Positions 43,316 to 51,647 of a stretch of 64,000 nucleotides of DNA are shown piece after piece. The notes beneath the pieces are model-generated. The model was not told the DNA's origin and ran no database searches. It saw only the letters and a list, made by a program, of their open reading frames with translations. Position 1 is the first letter of the stretch; every line of letters starts with the position of its first letter. The stretch spans positions 186,001-250,000 of the forward strand of contig NZ_PZZL01000003.1 in the NCBI RefSeq assembly GCF_003046185.1, in the 5' to 3' direction. Origin of the DNA: Phreatobacter oligotrophus. GTDB lineage: Bacteria > Pseudomonadota > Alphaproteobacteria > Rhizobiales > Phreatobacteraceae. The position numbers and the translations under genes are program-made.

Positions 43316-43888
43316 TTACCGCGCCAGCGCCTTCTCGATCTCGGGCCGCAGCCGGTCGCGCAAGGACTCCGCCGTGATCGGCCCGACATGCTTGAAAAGG
43401 ATCACCCCGTCGCGCCCGACGACGAAGGTCTCCGGCACGCCATAGACGCCCCATTCGATGGAGGCGCGGCCCGACATGTCGGCCCCGACCAGCGCATAGG
43501 GATTGCCGTTGCGGCCGAGGAACCGCCGGGCATTGTCCGGCTGGTCCTTCTGGTTGATGCCGGCGAGGCGGAAGCGGCTGTCCTTCGCCAGTTCCATGAG
43601 GAAGGGATGTTCCTCGTGGCAGGGAATGCACCAGGAGGCGAAGACATTGACCAGCGTCACCTGCCCCTGCAGCGCCGCCGTGGTGAGACCCGGGCGGTCG
43701 ACGCCCTCGACGGGCGGCAGCGCCACCTGCGGCGCCGGCTTGCCGATGAGCGCCGAGGGCAGCTTTTGCGGATCGCCGCGCAGGCCGATCAGGAAGACCA
43801 CGACCAGTCCGGCGAAGATGACGAGCGGCAGGAAGGCCAGGAAGGACCGGCGGCGCGGCGCCGCCGCCTCGCCCGTGATCTCGCTCAT
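43316..43888 (-). CDS. ccmG: Thiol:disulfide interchange protein of cytochrome c maturation (CcmG/DsbE)
   Basis: Membrane-anchored periplasmic thioredoxin that reduces apocytochrome c before haem attachment. The 190-residue product has one N-terminal helix (about 16-36) and a thioredoxin fold with the active site WCIPC (Cys87, Cys90). GVYGVPETFVVGRDG with the cis-proline follows near residue 150. ATG 43888 overlaps the ccmD stop by four bases. It ends the ccmC-ccmD-ccmG block. Confidence 0.94.
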   Translation of the reverse strand: MSEITGEAAAPRRRSFLAFLPLVIFAGLVVVFLIGLRGDPQKLPSALIGKPAPQVALPPVEGVDRPGLTTAALQGQVTLVNVFASWCIPCHEEHPFLMELAKDSRFRLAGINQKDQPDNARRFLGRNGNPYALVGADMSGRASIEWGVYGVPETFVVGRDGVILFKHVGPITAESLRDRLRPEIEKALAR

Positions 43889-44070
43889 GACGCCTCTCCG
43901 CCGCGGGCCGAGCGGCGCGTGACGCCGCGCGCCTCGAGCGCCGCCAGCGCCGCCTTCTGGCGGCGGTGGTCGATGGCGATCCAGGCGATGAGGGCGCCGA
44001 TCGTCGCGATGGTCACCGCATAGGAGGCGATGATGAAGCCGGCATGCTGCACCCCGAACATCGTGCCCAT
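43885..44070 (-). CDS. ccmD: Haem exporter protein CcmD
   Basis: Small membrane protein that helps release haem-loaded CcmE from the CcmABC complex. The 61-residue product has one membrane helix (about 8-33: HAGFIIASYAVTIATIGALIAWIAI) and a basic tail beginning DHRRQKAALAALEARG, the standard CcmD pattern. The start is set at ATG 44070 (MGTMFGVQHAGF); ATG 44061 is possible. It lies five bases after ccmC and overlaps ccmG by four. Size and context make the call firm although the sequence is short. Confidence 0.88.
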   Translation of the reverse strand: MGTMFGVQHAGFIIASYAVTIATIGALIAWIAIDHRRQKAALAALEARGVTRRSARGGEAS

Positions 44071-44075
44071 GGCGC

Positions 44076-44840
44076 TTACTCCCCCGGCACCGGCTGGGCG
44101 CCGGCCGGCAGGGTCTCGCGCTGCGCCTCGATGAGCTGCATGGCACGCACGCGGCGGCGCAGGATCTCGTTGCGCATGGCGGCGAGGTGCAGGACGAGGA
44201 AGAGCAGGGTGAAGGCCAGCGCCGACACCATCAGCGGCGTCAGCAGCGAGGGGTGAATGGTAGGCCCGCCGAGTCGGAAGACGGAGGCCGGCTGGTGCAG
44301 CGTGTTCCACCAGTCGACCGAGAACTTGATGATCGGCAGGTTGACCGTGCCGACGAGGGTGAGCACGGCCGCGGCGCGCCCGGCCCGGCCCGGATCGTCG
44401 ATCGAGCGCCAGAGCGCCATCAGGCCGAGATACATAATGAGCAGGACGAGCTCGGAGGTCAGCCTTGCGTCCCATATCCACCAGGTGCCCCACATCGGCC
44501 GGCCCCAGAGCGAGCCGGTGGCGAGGCAGATGAAGGTGAAGGCGGCGCCGATGGGGGCCGCGGCCTTGGCGGAGACATCGGCGAGCGGATGGCGCCAGAC
44601 CAGGGTGCCGAGGGAGGCCGCAGCCATCACCGCGTAGCAGAACAGCGACAACCAGGCGGCCGGCACGTGGATGTACATGATCCGGACCGTGTCGCCCTGC
44701 TGGTAGTCGTCGGGCGAGACGAAGAAGACCTGCCAGGCGGCCACGGCGAACACGGCAACGGTCGCGGCGATGAGCCACGGCTGCACACGGGCGACGAGCG
44801 CGAGGAAGCGCGAGGGATTGGCGAGGTCGAGAAGCCCCAT
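44076..44840 (-). CDS. ccmC: Haem ABC transporter permease CcmC
   Basis: Membrane protein that presents haem to CcmE in the periplasm. The 254-residue product has six helices; the tryptophan-rich haem-binding motif WGTWWIWDARLTSE lies near residue 118, flanked by the conserved histidines in IMYIHVPAAWLS (about 60) and STLHQPASVF-like TLHQP (about 180). ATG 44840 has AGAAGG upstream and is preferred to the TTG at 44888. Genes ccmA and ccmB, which normally come first, are not upstream; a terminator and a barrel gene lie there instead. Confidence 0.94.
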   Translation of the reverse strand: MGLLDLANPSRFLALVARVQPWLIAATVAVFAVAAWQVFFVSPDDYQQGDTVRIMYIHVPAAWLSLFCYAVMAAASLGTLVWRHPLADVSAKAAAPIGAAFTFICLATGSLWGRPMWGTWWIWDARLTSELVLLIMYLGLMALWRSIDDPGRAGRAAAVLTLVGTVNLPIIKFSVDWWNTLHQPASVFRLGGPTIHPSLLTPLMVSALAFTLLFLVLHLAAMRNEILRRRVRAMQLIEAQRETLPAGAQPVPGE

Positions 44841-44903
44841 GCCCTTCTGATAGTGCGGGGCATGGGCCAAGGCAATGCGGCCGATCAACCGGGGGACCGA
44901 CGC

Positions 44904-44931
44904 AAAACGGCCCGGGACGAGCCCGGGCCGT
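44904..44931 (-). terminator. Rho-independent terminator of the outer-membrane barrel gene
   Basis: On the minus strand the stem ACGGCCCGGG / CCCGGGCCGT (44922-44931 and 44907-44916) is followed by TTTT. It lies 24 bases after the barrel gene stop and just ahead of ccmC, insulating the two. Confidence 0.85.
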
Positions 44932-44955
44932 CTGGCATCACGCGGTTGTGCGCGA

Positions 44956-45624
44956 TCAGAAGCGGTAGTTGATGCCGGTGCGGATCGTGTGGCTCGACAG
45001 GCCGATGCGCGGGGCGCCGGTCAGGTTGACGTAGGTGGCACGGCCGAGATCGGTGTAGCGGTACTCGAGCAGCGCCGACCAGTTCGGGGTGAACTTGTAC
45101 TCGCCGCCGGCGCCGAGGGTCCAGCCGGTGAGGGTGCGCGACTGGCTCACGAGGCCAGGGGCCAGCTCGCGGGCGTTGACCGTGCCGAGGGCGAGACCAC
45201 CGGTGGCGTAGATCAGCAGGTTGTCCTGGACGGCGTAGCCGAGGCGGCCGCGGATCGAGCCCTGCCAGTTCTCGGTGGCGCGCACGTCGAAGGGCGCGGC
45301 CGAAACGAAGCGGCGGGAGATGCTGCCGTAGGAGATGTCGCCGGCGAGGCCGAGGACGACGCGGTTGATCTGGTAGTCATAGCCGCCCTGCAGGCCGCCG
45401 AAGAAGCCCGAGGCGCTGCCGAGCGCGTAGCCGGCATTGTTGCGGAAGTTCGAGGAGAACCCGGCACCGAGATGGGCACCGAGGTAGAAGCCGGTCCAGA
45501 CGCCAGCCGGGGCGGCCGGGACGAACACGGTGTCGGCGACCGGCTGGCGGCGCACGAGGTCGGCCGAGTAGGCCGGGGTGGCGAGCATGGCGGCAGCGGC
45601 CGCGGCCCAGACGATCTTCTTCAT
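44956..45624 (-). CDS. Outer-membrane beta-barrel protein (Omp25/Omp31-like)
   Basis: The 222-residue product has a Sec signal (MKKIVWAAAAAAMLATPAYSA), then the family start WTGFYLGAHLGAGF at about residue 43. Alternating strands such as GFFGGLQGGYDYQINRVVLGLAGDISY and SIRGRLGYAVQDNLLIYATGGLAL follow, ending in HTIRTGINYRF, with a terminal Phe as BAM recognition signal. This is the Rhizobiales Omp25 family, small eight-stranded barrels that tie the outer membrane to the cell surface layers. AGGAG lies nine bases before ATG 45624. A CtrA-like site is 122 bases upstream, and a strong terminator follows. Confidence 0.92.
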   Translation of the reverse strand: MKKIVWAAAAAAMLATPAYSADLVRRQPVADTVFVPAAPAGVWTGFYLGAHLGAGFSSNFRNNAGYALGSASGFFGGLQGGYDYQINRVVLGLAGDISYGSISRRFVSAAPFDVRATENWQGSIRGRLGYAVQDNLLIYATGGLALGTVNARELAPGLVSQSRTLTGWTLGAGGEYKFTPNWSALLEYRYTDLGRATYVNLTGAPRIGLSSHTIRTGINYRF

Positions 45625-45745
45625 AATCAACTCCTGTCCCACGGACGGCGGCCGGAAAAGGAAGCGGCCGCGGTCCCCGTCGTGATGCGGTGAATGATCC
45701 ATAACCGCATTCGTTCGAATTTTCGCCTGTTCCTTGACCGCGTCC

Positions 45746-45760
45746 TTAATGGAGCGTTAC
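45746..45760. promoter_or_regulatory. CtrA-like site upstream of the Omp25-like gene
   Basis: TTAA-N7-TTAC, one base from the CtrA consensus, lies 122 bases before the barrel gene start. In Brucella, CtrA is reported to control omp25, so the position is meaningful, but the match is imperfect. Confidence 0.4.
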
Positions 45761-45779
45761 CGCAGACAGACCTCGCAAG

Positions 45780-45930
45780 CGTCGATCGACGCCTGCCCAT
45801 GCTCATTTCCATCGGTTGTTGGCTGAAATGAGGCACGATTTCAAAGTCATATTTGGAAATTAAGTGTTACTTTGACCCAAATAAGAGATTTATACTTTTA
45901 ATAAGCCCAGTATTTGCTTTCGTTTGACTG
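45780..45930. other. AT-rich intergenic segment
   Basis: Within the 537-base gap between the barrel gene and the SDR gene, this stretch is far richer in A and T than the rest of the window, mostly from 45825 to 45925. It contains a -10-like TATACT (45891-45896) on the plus strand with only a weak -35, perhaps the promoter of the SDR-uvrC transcript. No open frame with a ribosome binding site was found. It may hold binding sites for nucleoid proteins or regulators. Confidence 0.45.
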
Positions 45931-46050
45931 TCGAACTGTGGCACAATCGTGGCTGCGCTCGGTCAACGATCGGGCATCCCAGGTGAACCGGCCCGGAGGT
46001 GCCGGCGTAGTGCGTCACGACCACCTGACAGGCCGGCGTGCAGTGTCACG

Positions 46051-46161
46051 GAGCCTTGGGGTTACCTGCCAGGTAAGGCTCTCGCCTGCCACGGCCGGGT
46101 GTGGCAGGACGGCATCGGCGGCGCGACATTGCGTCCGATGCCCATGACGGGAGCCTTGTTC
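46051..46161 (+). ncRNA. Structured 5' leader with alternative pairing over the ribosome binding site (riboswitch-like)
   Basis: Hairpin 1 (46051-46081) pairs GAGCCTT (46051-46057) with AAGGCTC (46075-46081) through an inner stem TTACCT-GCC-AGGTAA. Hairpin 2 pairs CCTGCCAC (46085-46092) with GTGGCAGG (46101-46108). The same GAGCCTT occurs again at 46151-46157, overlapping GGGAG (46149-46153), the ribosome binding site of the SDR gene. AAGGCTC can thus pair either with hairpin 1 or with the binding site, a mutually exclusive switch. The downstream enzyme looks like a pteridine reductase, so a folate/pterin ligand is one hypothesis. No match to a known riboswitch class was established by reading. 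Confidence 0.5.
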
Positions 46162-46917
46162 ATGAGCCATCCGGGAGCGGCGCTCGTCACCGGCGGGGCG
46201 CGACGCGTCGGCCGCGCCATCGTCGAGGCCCTGGCGGGCGTCGGCTATGCCGTCGCCATCCACGCCAACCGCTCGCGCGGCGAGGCCGAGGCCCTGGCGG
46301 CGGAGCTGACGGCCCGTGACGCGCGGGCGGCCGTGGTCGTCGCCGATCTCGCGGAACCGGCCGAGGTCGACGGCCTCATCGCCGCGGCGGTGGCCGCCGT
46401 CGGACCGCTGACCCTGCTCGTGAACAATGCCAGCTCCTTCGAGGCGGACGAACTCGGCACGCTCACCCGCGAGATGTGGAACCGGCAGTTCCGGGTGAAC
46501 ATCCAGACCCCCTCCTTCCTCGCCCAGGACTTCGCCGCCCAGGCACCGGAGGGGTCGGCCATCATCAATCTCACCGACCAGCGCGTCTTCAAGCCGACGC
46601 CGCAGTTCTATTCCTATGCCCTCACCAAGGCGGCGCTGCATGCGGCGACCGTCGCCATGGCGCAGGCCTTCGCCCCGCGCATCCGCGTCAATGCGGTGGC
46701 ACCGGGCCCGAGCCTGCAGGGCCATCGCCAGGAGCCCGAGGACTTCGCCCGCCAGACCGCCGCGACCCTCACCCGCACCGGGAGCCCGCCGGCCGAGATC
46801 GCCCGCGCCGTGCTCTACCTCGCCACGGCCACGGCCGTGACCGGCGTCACCATTCCCGTCGATGGCGGGCAGCACCTCATCTGGCAGACGCCGGACGTCA
46901 CCGGCGTGCGCGAATAG
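46162..46917 (+). CDS. SDR-family oxidoreductase, pteridine reductase (FolM)-like
   Basis: NADP-dependent reductase, 251 residues. The cofactor motif is ALVTGGARRVGRAIVEALA (TGGxRRxG, the pteridine reductase form of TGxxxGxG) at about residue 8, with NNASSFEADEL near 85 in place of the commoner NNAG. The catalytic YxxxK is YSYALTKAALH near 150. The Arg-Arg in the first motif and NNASSF are typical of FolM/PTR1 enzymes that reduce dihydropteridines. ATG 46162 has GGGAG eight bases ahead. uvrC follows after 24 bases, so both genes share the structured leader. Confidence 0.85.
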   Translation: MSHPGAALVTGGARRVGRAIVEALAGVGYAVAIHANRSRGEAEALAAELTARDARAAVVVADLAEPAEVDGLIAAAVAAVGPLTLLVNNASSFEADELGTLTREMWNRQFRVNIQTPSFLAQDFAAQAPEGSAIINLTDQRVFKPTPQFYSYALTKAALHAATVAMAQAFAPRIRVNAVAPGPSLQGHRQEPEDFARQTAATLTRTGSPPAEIARAVLYLATATAVTGVTIPVDGGQHLIWQTPDVTGVRE

Positions 46918-46941
46918 GGGGGGCTGCGCCGCTCCTGCCAG

Positions 46942-48987
46942 ATGCCGGACGGCCCGATCGCCTATATATCGCTGACCATGAGTCGCGCCGGCCGCACCAA
47001 TATCGATCCAGACCTGAGGGACCCGGAAACCGTCGAGGCCGACGAGCCGGAAGCCCTCGTCCTCGACCTCGTGCCGGAGGATGAACAGGCCCCGGCGGAA
47101 GGCACCATCGCCGCCGGCATGGAGGTCATCAAGGCGGCGGTGAAACACGCGCCGAAGGGCCCGGGCGTCTATCGCATGATCGATGCGAAGGGCGAGGTGC
47201 TCTATGTCGGCAAGGCGAAGTCCATCGCCAAGCGGGTGATCTCCTATGCCCGCCCGACCGGCCTCGTCAGCCGCATCGCCCGCATGGTCGCCGCCACCAC
47301 GGCCATGGAATTCGTCTCGACCAAGACCGAGACCGAGGCGCTGCTGCTCGAGGCCAATCTCATCAAGCAGCTGCGTCCCCGCTTCAACGTGCTGATGCGG
47401 GACGACAAGTCCTTCCCCTACATCCTCATCACCGGCGACCATGCGGCGCCGCGCATCGCCAAGCACCGCGGCGCCCGCGTCGCCAAGGGCGACTATTTCG
47501 GCCCCTTCGCCTCGGCCTGGGCGGTCGGGCGCACCATCAATGCGCTGGAGCGCGCCTTCCTCGTGCGCTCCTGCACCGATGCGGTCTTCGAGAGCCGCAC
47601 GCGGCCCTGCCTTCTCTTCCAGATCAAGCGCTGCGCCGGCCCCTGCACCGGCGAGGTCTCGGGCGAGGACTACGCCGCCCTCGTCAAGGAAGCGAAGCTG
47701 TTCCTGTCCGGTCGCAGCCAGGCAGTGAAGCAGTTGCTCGCCCGGCAGATGGAGGAGGCGGCCGAGGCCATGGAATTCGAGCGCGCCGCGGTCTATCGCG
47801 ACCGCCTCGCCGCGCTCTCCGCCGTCCAGGCGACGCAGGGCATCAACCCGCGCGGGGTCGAGGAGGCCGACGTCTTCGCCGCCGTCCAGGAAGGCGGCCA
47901 GACCTGTATCCAGGTCTTCTTCTTCCGCACCGGCCAGAACTGGGGCAACCGCGCCTACTACCCCAAGGCCGACCGCTCGCTGGAGGCAGCCGAGGTGCTC
48001 TCCTCCTTCGTCGCCCAGTTCTACGACGACAAGCCGCCGCCCTCGCAGGTGCTGCTGTCGCACGACCTCGAGGACCAGGCCGTGCTCGCCGAGGCGCTCA
48101 CCGCCCGCGCCGGCCGCAAGGTCGAGGTGGCGGCGCCGAAGCGCGGCGAGAAGAAGGACCTTGTCGACCACGCCGCCCAGAATGCCCGCGAGGCCCTTGG
48201 CCGCCAGCTCGCCGAGAGCGCCTCGCAGCTCAAGCTGCTGCAGGGCCTCGCCAGCGCCTTCGGCCTTGCCGCCCCGCCGCGCCGCATCGAGGTCTATGAC
48301 AACTCCCACATCATGGGCACGAACGCCGTCGGCGGCATGATCGTGGCCGGACCCGAAGGCTTCCGCCGCCGCGACTACCGCACCTTCAACATCAAGTCCG
48401 ACATCGCGCCGGGCGACGATTTCGGCATGATGCGCGAGGTGCTGGAGCGCCGCTTCAAGCGCCTCGTCAAGGATGCCGTAAGGCCCGCCGAGAATGGAGT
48501 GGAGGGCACGACCGAGGATGCCGAGGCCGACTCATCCTGGCCCGACCTCGTGGTGATCGATGGCGGGCCCGGCCAGCTCTCGGCGGCGCAGGCGATCCTC
48601 ACCGACCTCGGCATCACCGACGTGCCGCTCGTCGCCATCGCCAAGGGGCGAGACCGTGAGGCCGGCCGCGAGACCTTCCACATGCCGGGGCGCGAGCCGT
48701 TCCGGCTGGAGCCCCGCGATCCCGTGCTCTACTTCGTCCAGCGCCTGCGCGACGAGGCCCACCGTTTCGCCATCGGCACCCATCGCGGCCGCCGCAAGAA
48801 GGATATCCGCTCGGCCGGCCTCGCCGAGATCGGCGGCATCGGCCCGGCCCGCAAGCGCGCCCTGCTCAACCATTTCGGCACGCTGAAAGCCATCGAGCGG
48901 GCGAGCCTCGACGACCTGCAGCGCGCGCCCGGCATCAATGCCGCGACGGCGCAGGCGGTCTACAACTTCTTCCACCCGCAGGGCTGA
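46942..48987 (+). CDS. uvrC: Excinuclease ABC subunit C
   Basis: Makes the two incisions around DNA lesions in nucleotide excision repair. The product is up to 681 residues. The GIY-YIG domain begins [27 protein letters not shown] (about 73-99) with [14 protein letters not shown]; the UVR domain ([20 protein letters not shown]) lies near 270; the RNase H-like domain has [20 protein letters not shown] near 450; two helix-hairpin-helix motifs close the protein ([15 protein letters not shown], about 630). ATG 46942 is listed, but ATG 46978 is equally possible: neither has a clear ribosome binding site. It is 24 bases after the SDR gene. Confidence 0.95.
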   Translation: MPDGPIAYISLTMSRAGRTNIDPDLRDPETVEADEPEALVLDLVPEDEQAPAEGTIAAGMEVIKAAVKHAPKGPGVYRMIDAKGEVLYVGKAKSIAKRVISYARPTGLVSRIARMVAATTAMEFVSTKTETEALLLEANLIKQLRPRFNVLMRDDKSFPYILITGDHAAPRIAKHRGARVAKGDYFGPFASAWAVGRTINALERAFLVRSCTDAVFESRTRPCLLFQIKRCAGPCTGEVSGEDYAALVKEAKLFLSGRSQAVKQLLARQMEEAAEAMEFERAAVYRDRLAALSAVQATQGINPRGVEEADVFAAVQEGGQTCIQVFFFRTGQNWGNRAYYPKADRSLEAAEVLSSFVAQFYDDKPPPSQVLLSHDLEDQAVLAEALTARAGRKVEVAAPKRGEKKDLVDHAAQNAREALGRQLAESASQLKLLQGLASAFGLAAPPRRIEVYDNSHIMGTNAVGGMIVAGPEGFRRRDYRTFNIKSDIAPGDDFGMMREVLERRFKRLVKDAVRPAENGVEGTTEDAEADSSWPDLVVIDGGPGQLSAAQAILTDLGITDVPLVAIAKGRDREAGRETFHMPGREPFRLEPRDPVLYFVQRLRDEAHRFAIGTHRGRRKKDIRSAGLAEIGGIGPARKRALLNHFGTLKAIERASLDDLQRAPGINAATAQAVYNFFHPQG

Positions 48988-48990
48988 GGC

Positions 48991-49725
48991 TCACTCGCCC
49001 TCGCCGCGCGCCCGCGATTCCGCGATCAGGCGGTTCGTGGCCTCCTCGATGCCGGCCTCGAGCCGGGCGGAGAATTCGGCGGGCGGCAGGCCCGGCGGGA
49101 TCGGGTCGAGGAATTCCACCAGCACCGTTCCGGGCCGGCGCGTCATCGACTTGCGGCTCCAGAACATGCCGGAATTCAGCGCCACCGGCTGGCAGGGCAG
49201 GCCGAGCGACCGATAGAGATGGGTGACGCCGAACTTGTAGTCTGGCGGCGCATCGACCGCCCGGCGCGTGCCTTCGGGGAAGATCATCACCTGCCGGCCG
49301 ATGGCCGCCGCGCGCTTGGCGCCGACGGTGATCGAGGCGAGCGCCTCGCCCTTGCGGCCGCGATCCACCGGGATCTGCTTCGCCTTCCAGATGAGCCAGC
49401 CGAACAGCGGCACATAGGCGAGCTGGCGCTTGTAGACATAGGCCGGCCGCCGGAAGGGGATGAAGAAAGCGAAGGTCTCCCAGGCGGACTGGTGCTTGGC
49501 CGCGACCAGCAGCGGCCCGTCCGGGATCTTCTCCATGCCGCGCCACTCGACCTTCAGGCCGCAGATCACCCGGAGCGCCCAGAGATTGCCGCGGCCCCAG
49601 ACGAGGCCGATGCCCAGGATCGGCCGGTCATTCGGCCAGGCGAGCGCCGGCAGGACGATGATCATCAGGATCAGCGTCCACAGATAGAAGAAGATGTTGA
49701 AGAGCAGGGAACGCAGGTGGAGCAT
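48991..49725 (-). CDS. 1-acyl-sn-glycerol-3-phosphate acyltransferase (PlsC type)
   Basis: Adds the second acyl chain in phosphatidic acid synthesis at the inner membrane. The 244-residue product has an N-terminal helix (about 5-30). Block I is KHQSAWE, i.e. H-x4-E instead of the usual H-x4-D; block III is FPEGTRR near 148, and RQLAYVPLFGW lies between. The Asp-to-Glu change keeps the acidic partner of the catalytic His. Its stop is four bases from the convergent uvrC stop. The YdcF-like gene lies 28 bases upstream, so the two may be co-transcribed. Confidence 0.9.
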   Translation of the reverse strand: MLHLRSLLFNIFFYLWTLILMIIVLPALAWPNDRPILGIGLVWGRGNLWALRVICGLKVEWRGMEKIPDGPLLVAAKHQSAWETFAFFIPFRRPAYVYKRQLAYVPLFGWLIWKAKQIPVDRGRKGEALASITVGAKRAAAIGRQVMIFPEGTRRAVDAPPDYKFGVTHLYRSLGLPCQPVALNSGMFWSRKSMTRRPGTVLVEFLDPIPPGLPPAEFSARLEAGIEEATNRLIAESRARGEGE

Positions 49726-49753
49726 CTCGGGCGGGTCCTCGCCGCCCGGCGGA

Positions 49754-50503
49754 TCAGCTCCGGGCGGTGCGCAGTCGTTGCTGCGCGGGGTCTGCTGTCG
49801 CGCGGTCGAGACGGAGCCCGACCGCGGCCATCAGGTATTTGGCATATTCGAAGCCGAGAATCTTCACGCTCGCCGCGTCTTTCCACCATCCGTCCGGATG
49901 GAGCACCCCGGTCTGGACCGGGAAGGCCACCAGCCGCACCTCCGGCATGAGCTGCTGCAGCTCCAGCATGGTGCGCGGCATGTGATAGCCCGAGGTCACC
50001 ACGAGCAGCGAGCGGAAGGCATGGAGACGGACCCATTTCGCCGTCTCGATGGCATTGCCGCGGGTGTTCAGCGCCCGGTGGTCGAGGTCGATGCAGCAGC
50101 CGAGGAAGGCGGTGGCGCCGGGAACGGCGCGGGCGAGCTCGCGCTCGCCGACCATCGGGTTGACGCCGCTGATGAGCAGGCGGCGGCCGTGGCCGGTGCC
50201 GAGCAGCGTCACCGCGTCGCTGACCCGCGAGGCGCCGCCGGTCAGCGCCACGATGGCCTCGGTGCGCGGGCTCGACGGATCGTAGGGGCGGGTGGCGCTC
50301 TCGGCGAAGGCGATGAAGCCGCCGAGGAGCCCGGCCGCCAGGGAGGCGCAGATCGCGGGGAGCAGAAATCCTGGGCGCATGAGCCGACGCAATGCGGGAA
50401 CCCGGCCGGACCGATCATCCGCCGGGGCAGTACCCGTCTCGCGGCCGGGGAGGTTCCGGCCTGACGCATTGTCCATGCGCAGGGTCGTCATGGAGAAGAT
50501 CAT
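49754..50503 (-). CDS. YdcF/SanA-like DUF218 membrane protein
   Basis: The 249-residue product has a basic, charged N-terminus, one membrane helix (about 44-65: GFLLPAICASLAAGLLGGFIAF) and a DUF218 domain: IVALTGGASRVSDAVTLLGTGHGRRLLISGV, then DLDHRALNTRGNAIETAKWV and LLVVTSGYHMPRTMLELQ. Family members (YdcF, SanA, ElyC) affect envelope precursor use, but the biochemical role is unclear. The ATG at 50503 is listed; an ATG four codons later (50491) is possible. plsC follows. Confidence 0.85.
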   Translation of the reverse strand: MIFSMTTLRMDNASGRNLPGRETGTAPADDRSGRVPALRRLMRPGFLLPAICASLAAGLLGGFIAFAESATRPYDPSSPRTEAIVALTGGASRVSDAVTLLGTGHGRRLLISGVNPMVGERELARAVPGATAFLGCCIDLDHRALNTRGNAIETAKWVRLHAFRSLLVVTSGYHMPRTMLELQQLMPEVRLVAFPVQTGVLHPDGWWKDAASVKILGFEYAKYLMAAVGLRLDRATADPAQQRLRTARS

Positions 50504-50663
50504 AGCGCCGAATGCGGCAATCCGAAGTCCCCTTCGTGATGGCCTGCCACGCGTCCTGCCAAAGGCTTAAGCGTGTCTTGCCGGGCTCGCCGCCTCCCCC
50601 TTCGGCCGGATTGACTTGAGGTCTGCCGCCCCGAACTCTGGCGGCCTGATCCGGAGACCCCCG

Positions 50664-51638
50664 ATGCGTGCCGTCCTGTGCAAGGCCTATGGCCCCCCCG
50701 AGAGCCTCGTCGTCGAGGAGCTGCCCGATCCGGTGCCCGGCCCCGGCGAGGCCGTGGTCGCCGTCACGGCGGTCGGCCTCAACTTCTTCGACAACCTGAT
50801 CATCAAGAACATGTACCAGGTGAAGCCCGAGCTGCCCTTCTCGCCGGGCTCGGAATTCGCCGGCCGCGTCGCTGCCCTCGGCGAGGGCGTCACCGGCCTG
50901 AAGGTCGGCGACCGCGTCCTCGGCAACGTGCCGCACGGCGCTGCCCGCACCCACATCGTCGCCAAGGCCAAGACCCTCGCCCCGATTCCTGACGGCCTCA
51001 CCGACGAGCAGGCCGCCGGCATGATCATCACCTATGGCACCACGATCCACGCGCTGAAGGACCGCGCTCAGCTGAAGCCCGGCGAGACGCTGGCCGTCCT
51101 CGGCGCTGCCGGCGGCGTCGGCCTCGCGGCGATCGAGCTCGGCAAGGCGATGGGGGCGAAGGTCATCGCCTGCGCCTCCTCCGACGACAAGCTCACCTTC
51201 TGCCGCGAGCACGGCGCCGACGAGGTGCTGAACTATGCGACGCACGACCTCAAGGAAGGGCTGCGGGCCCTGACCGGAGGCAAGGGCCCGGACGTCATCT
51301 ATGATCCCGTGGGCGACAAGCTGGCCGAGCCGGCCTTGCGCGCCATCGCCTGGGAGGGCCGCTTCCTGGTCATCGGCTTTGCCGGCGGCGAGATCCCGAA
51401 GATCCCGCTGAACCTCACCCTGCTGAAGGGCTGCGACATCCGCGGCGTGTTCTGGGGCGCCTTCGCCCAGAAGGAGCCGGAGAAGAACCGGCAGAACCTC
51501 ATCCAGGTGGCGAAATGGACGGCGGAGGGCAAGCTCTCCCTCCACGTCCACGGCACCTATCCGCTGGAGAAGATCGCCGAGGCGCTGAACGTGCTGACCA
51601 GCCGCCAGGCCCGCGGCAAGGTCATCCTCAAGCCCTGA
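50664..51638 (+). CDS. NADPH:quinone oxidoreductase family protein (zinc-less MDR)
   Basis: Reduces quinones or enone compounds with NADPH. The 324-residue product has the MDR fold: an N-terminal GroES-like part (LPDPVPGPGEAVVAVTAVGLNFFD; PGSEFAGRV; GDRVLG) and a Rossmann domain with LAVLGAAGGVGLAAIELGKAMGAKVIA near 150. Zinc-ligand cysteines and histidines of alcohol dehydrogenases are absent, as in QOR enzymes. ATG 50664 gives MRAVLCKAYGPPESL. It ends nine bases before the convergent LexA-box gene. Confidence 0.9.
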   Translation: MRAVLCKAYGPPESLVVEELPDPVPGPGEAVVAVTAVGLNFFDNLIIKNMYQVKPELPFSPGSEFAGRVAALGEGVTGLKVGDRVLGNVPHGAARTHIVAKAKTLAPIPDGLTDEQAAGMIITYGTTIHALKDRAQLKPGETLAVLGAAGGVGLAAIELGKAMGAKVIACASSDDKLTFCREHGADEVLNYATHDLKEGLRALTGGKGPDVIYDPVGDKLAEPALRAIAWEGRFLVIGFAGGEIPKIPLNLTLLKGCDIRGVFWGAFAQKEPEKNRQNLIQVAKWTAEGKLSLHVHGTYPLEKIAEALNVLTSRQARGKVILKP

Positions 51639-51647
51639 GCGACCGGC

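Noticed and set aside
46966-46973. TATATAT as an internal promoter for uvrC
   Set aside because: It lies inside the short gap and possible coding start of uvrC, with no -35 element at the right distance.
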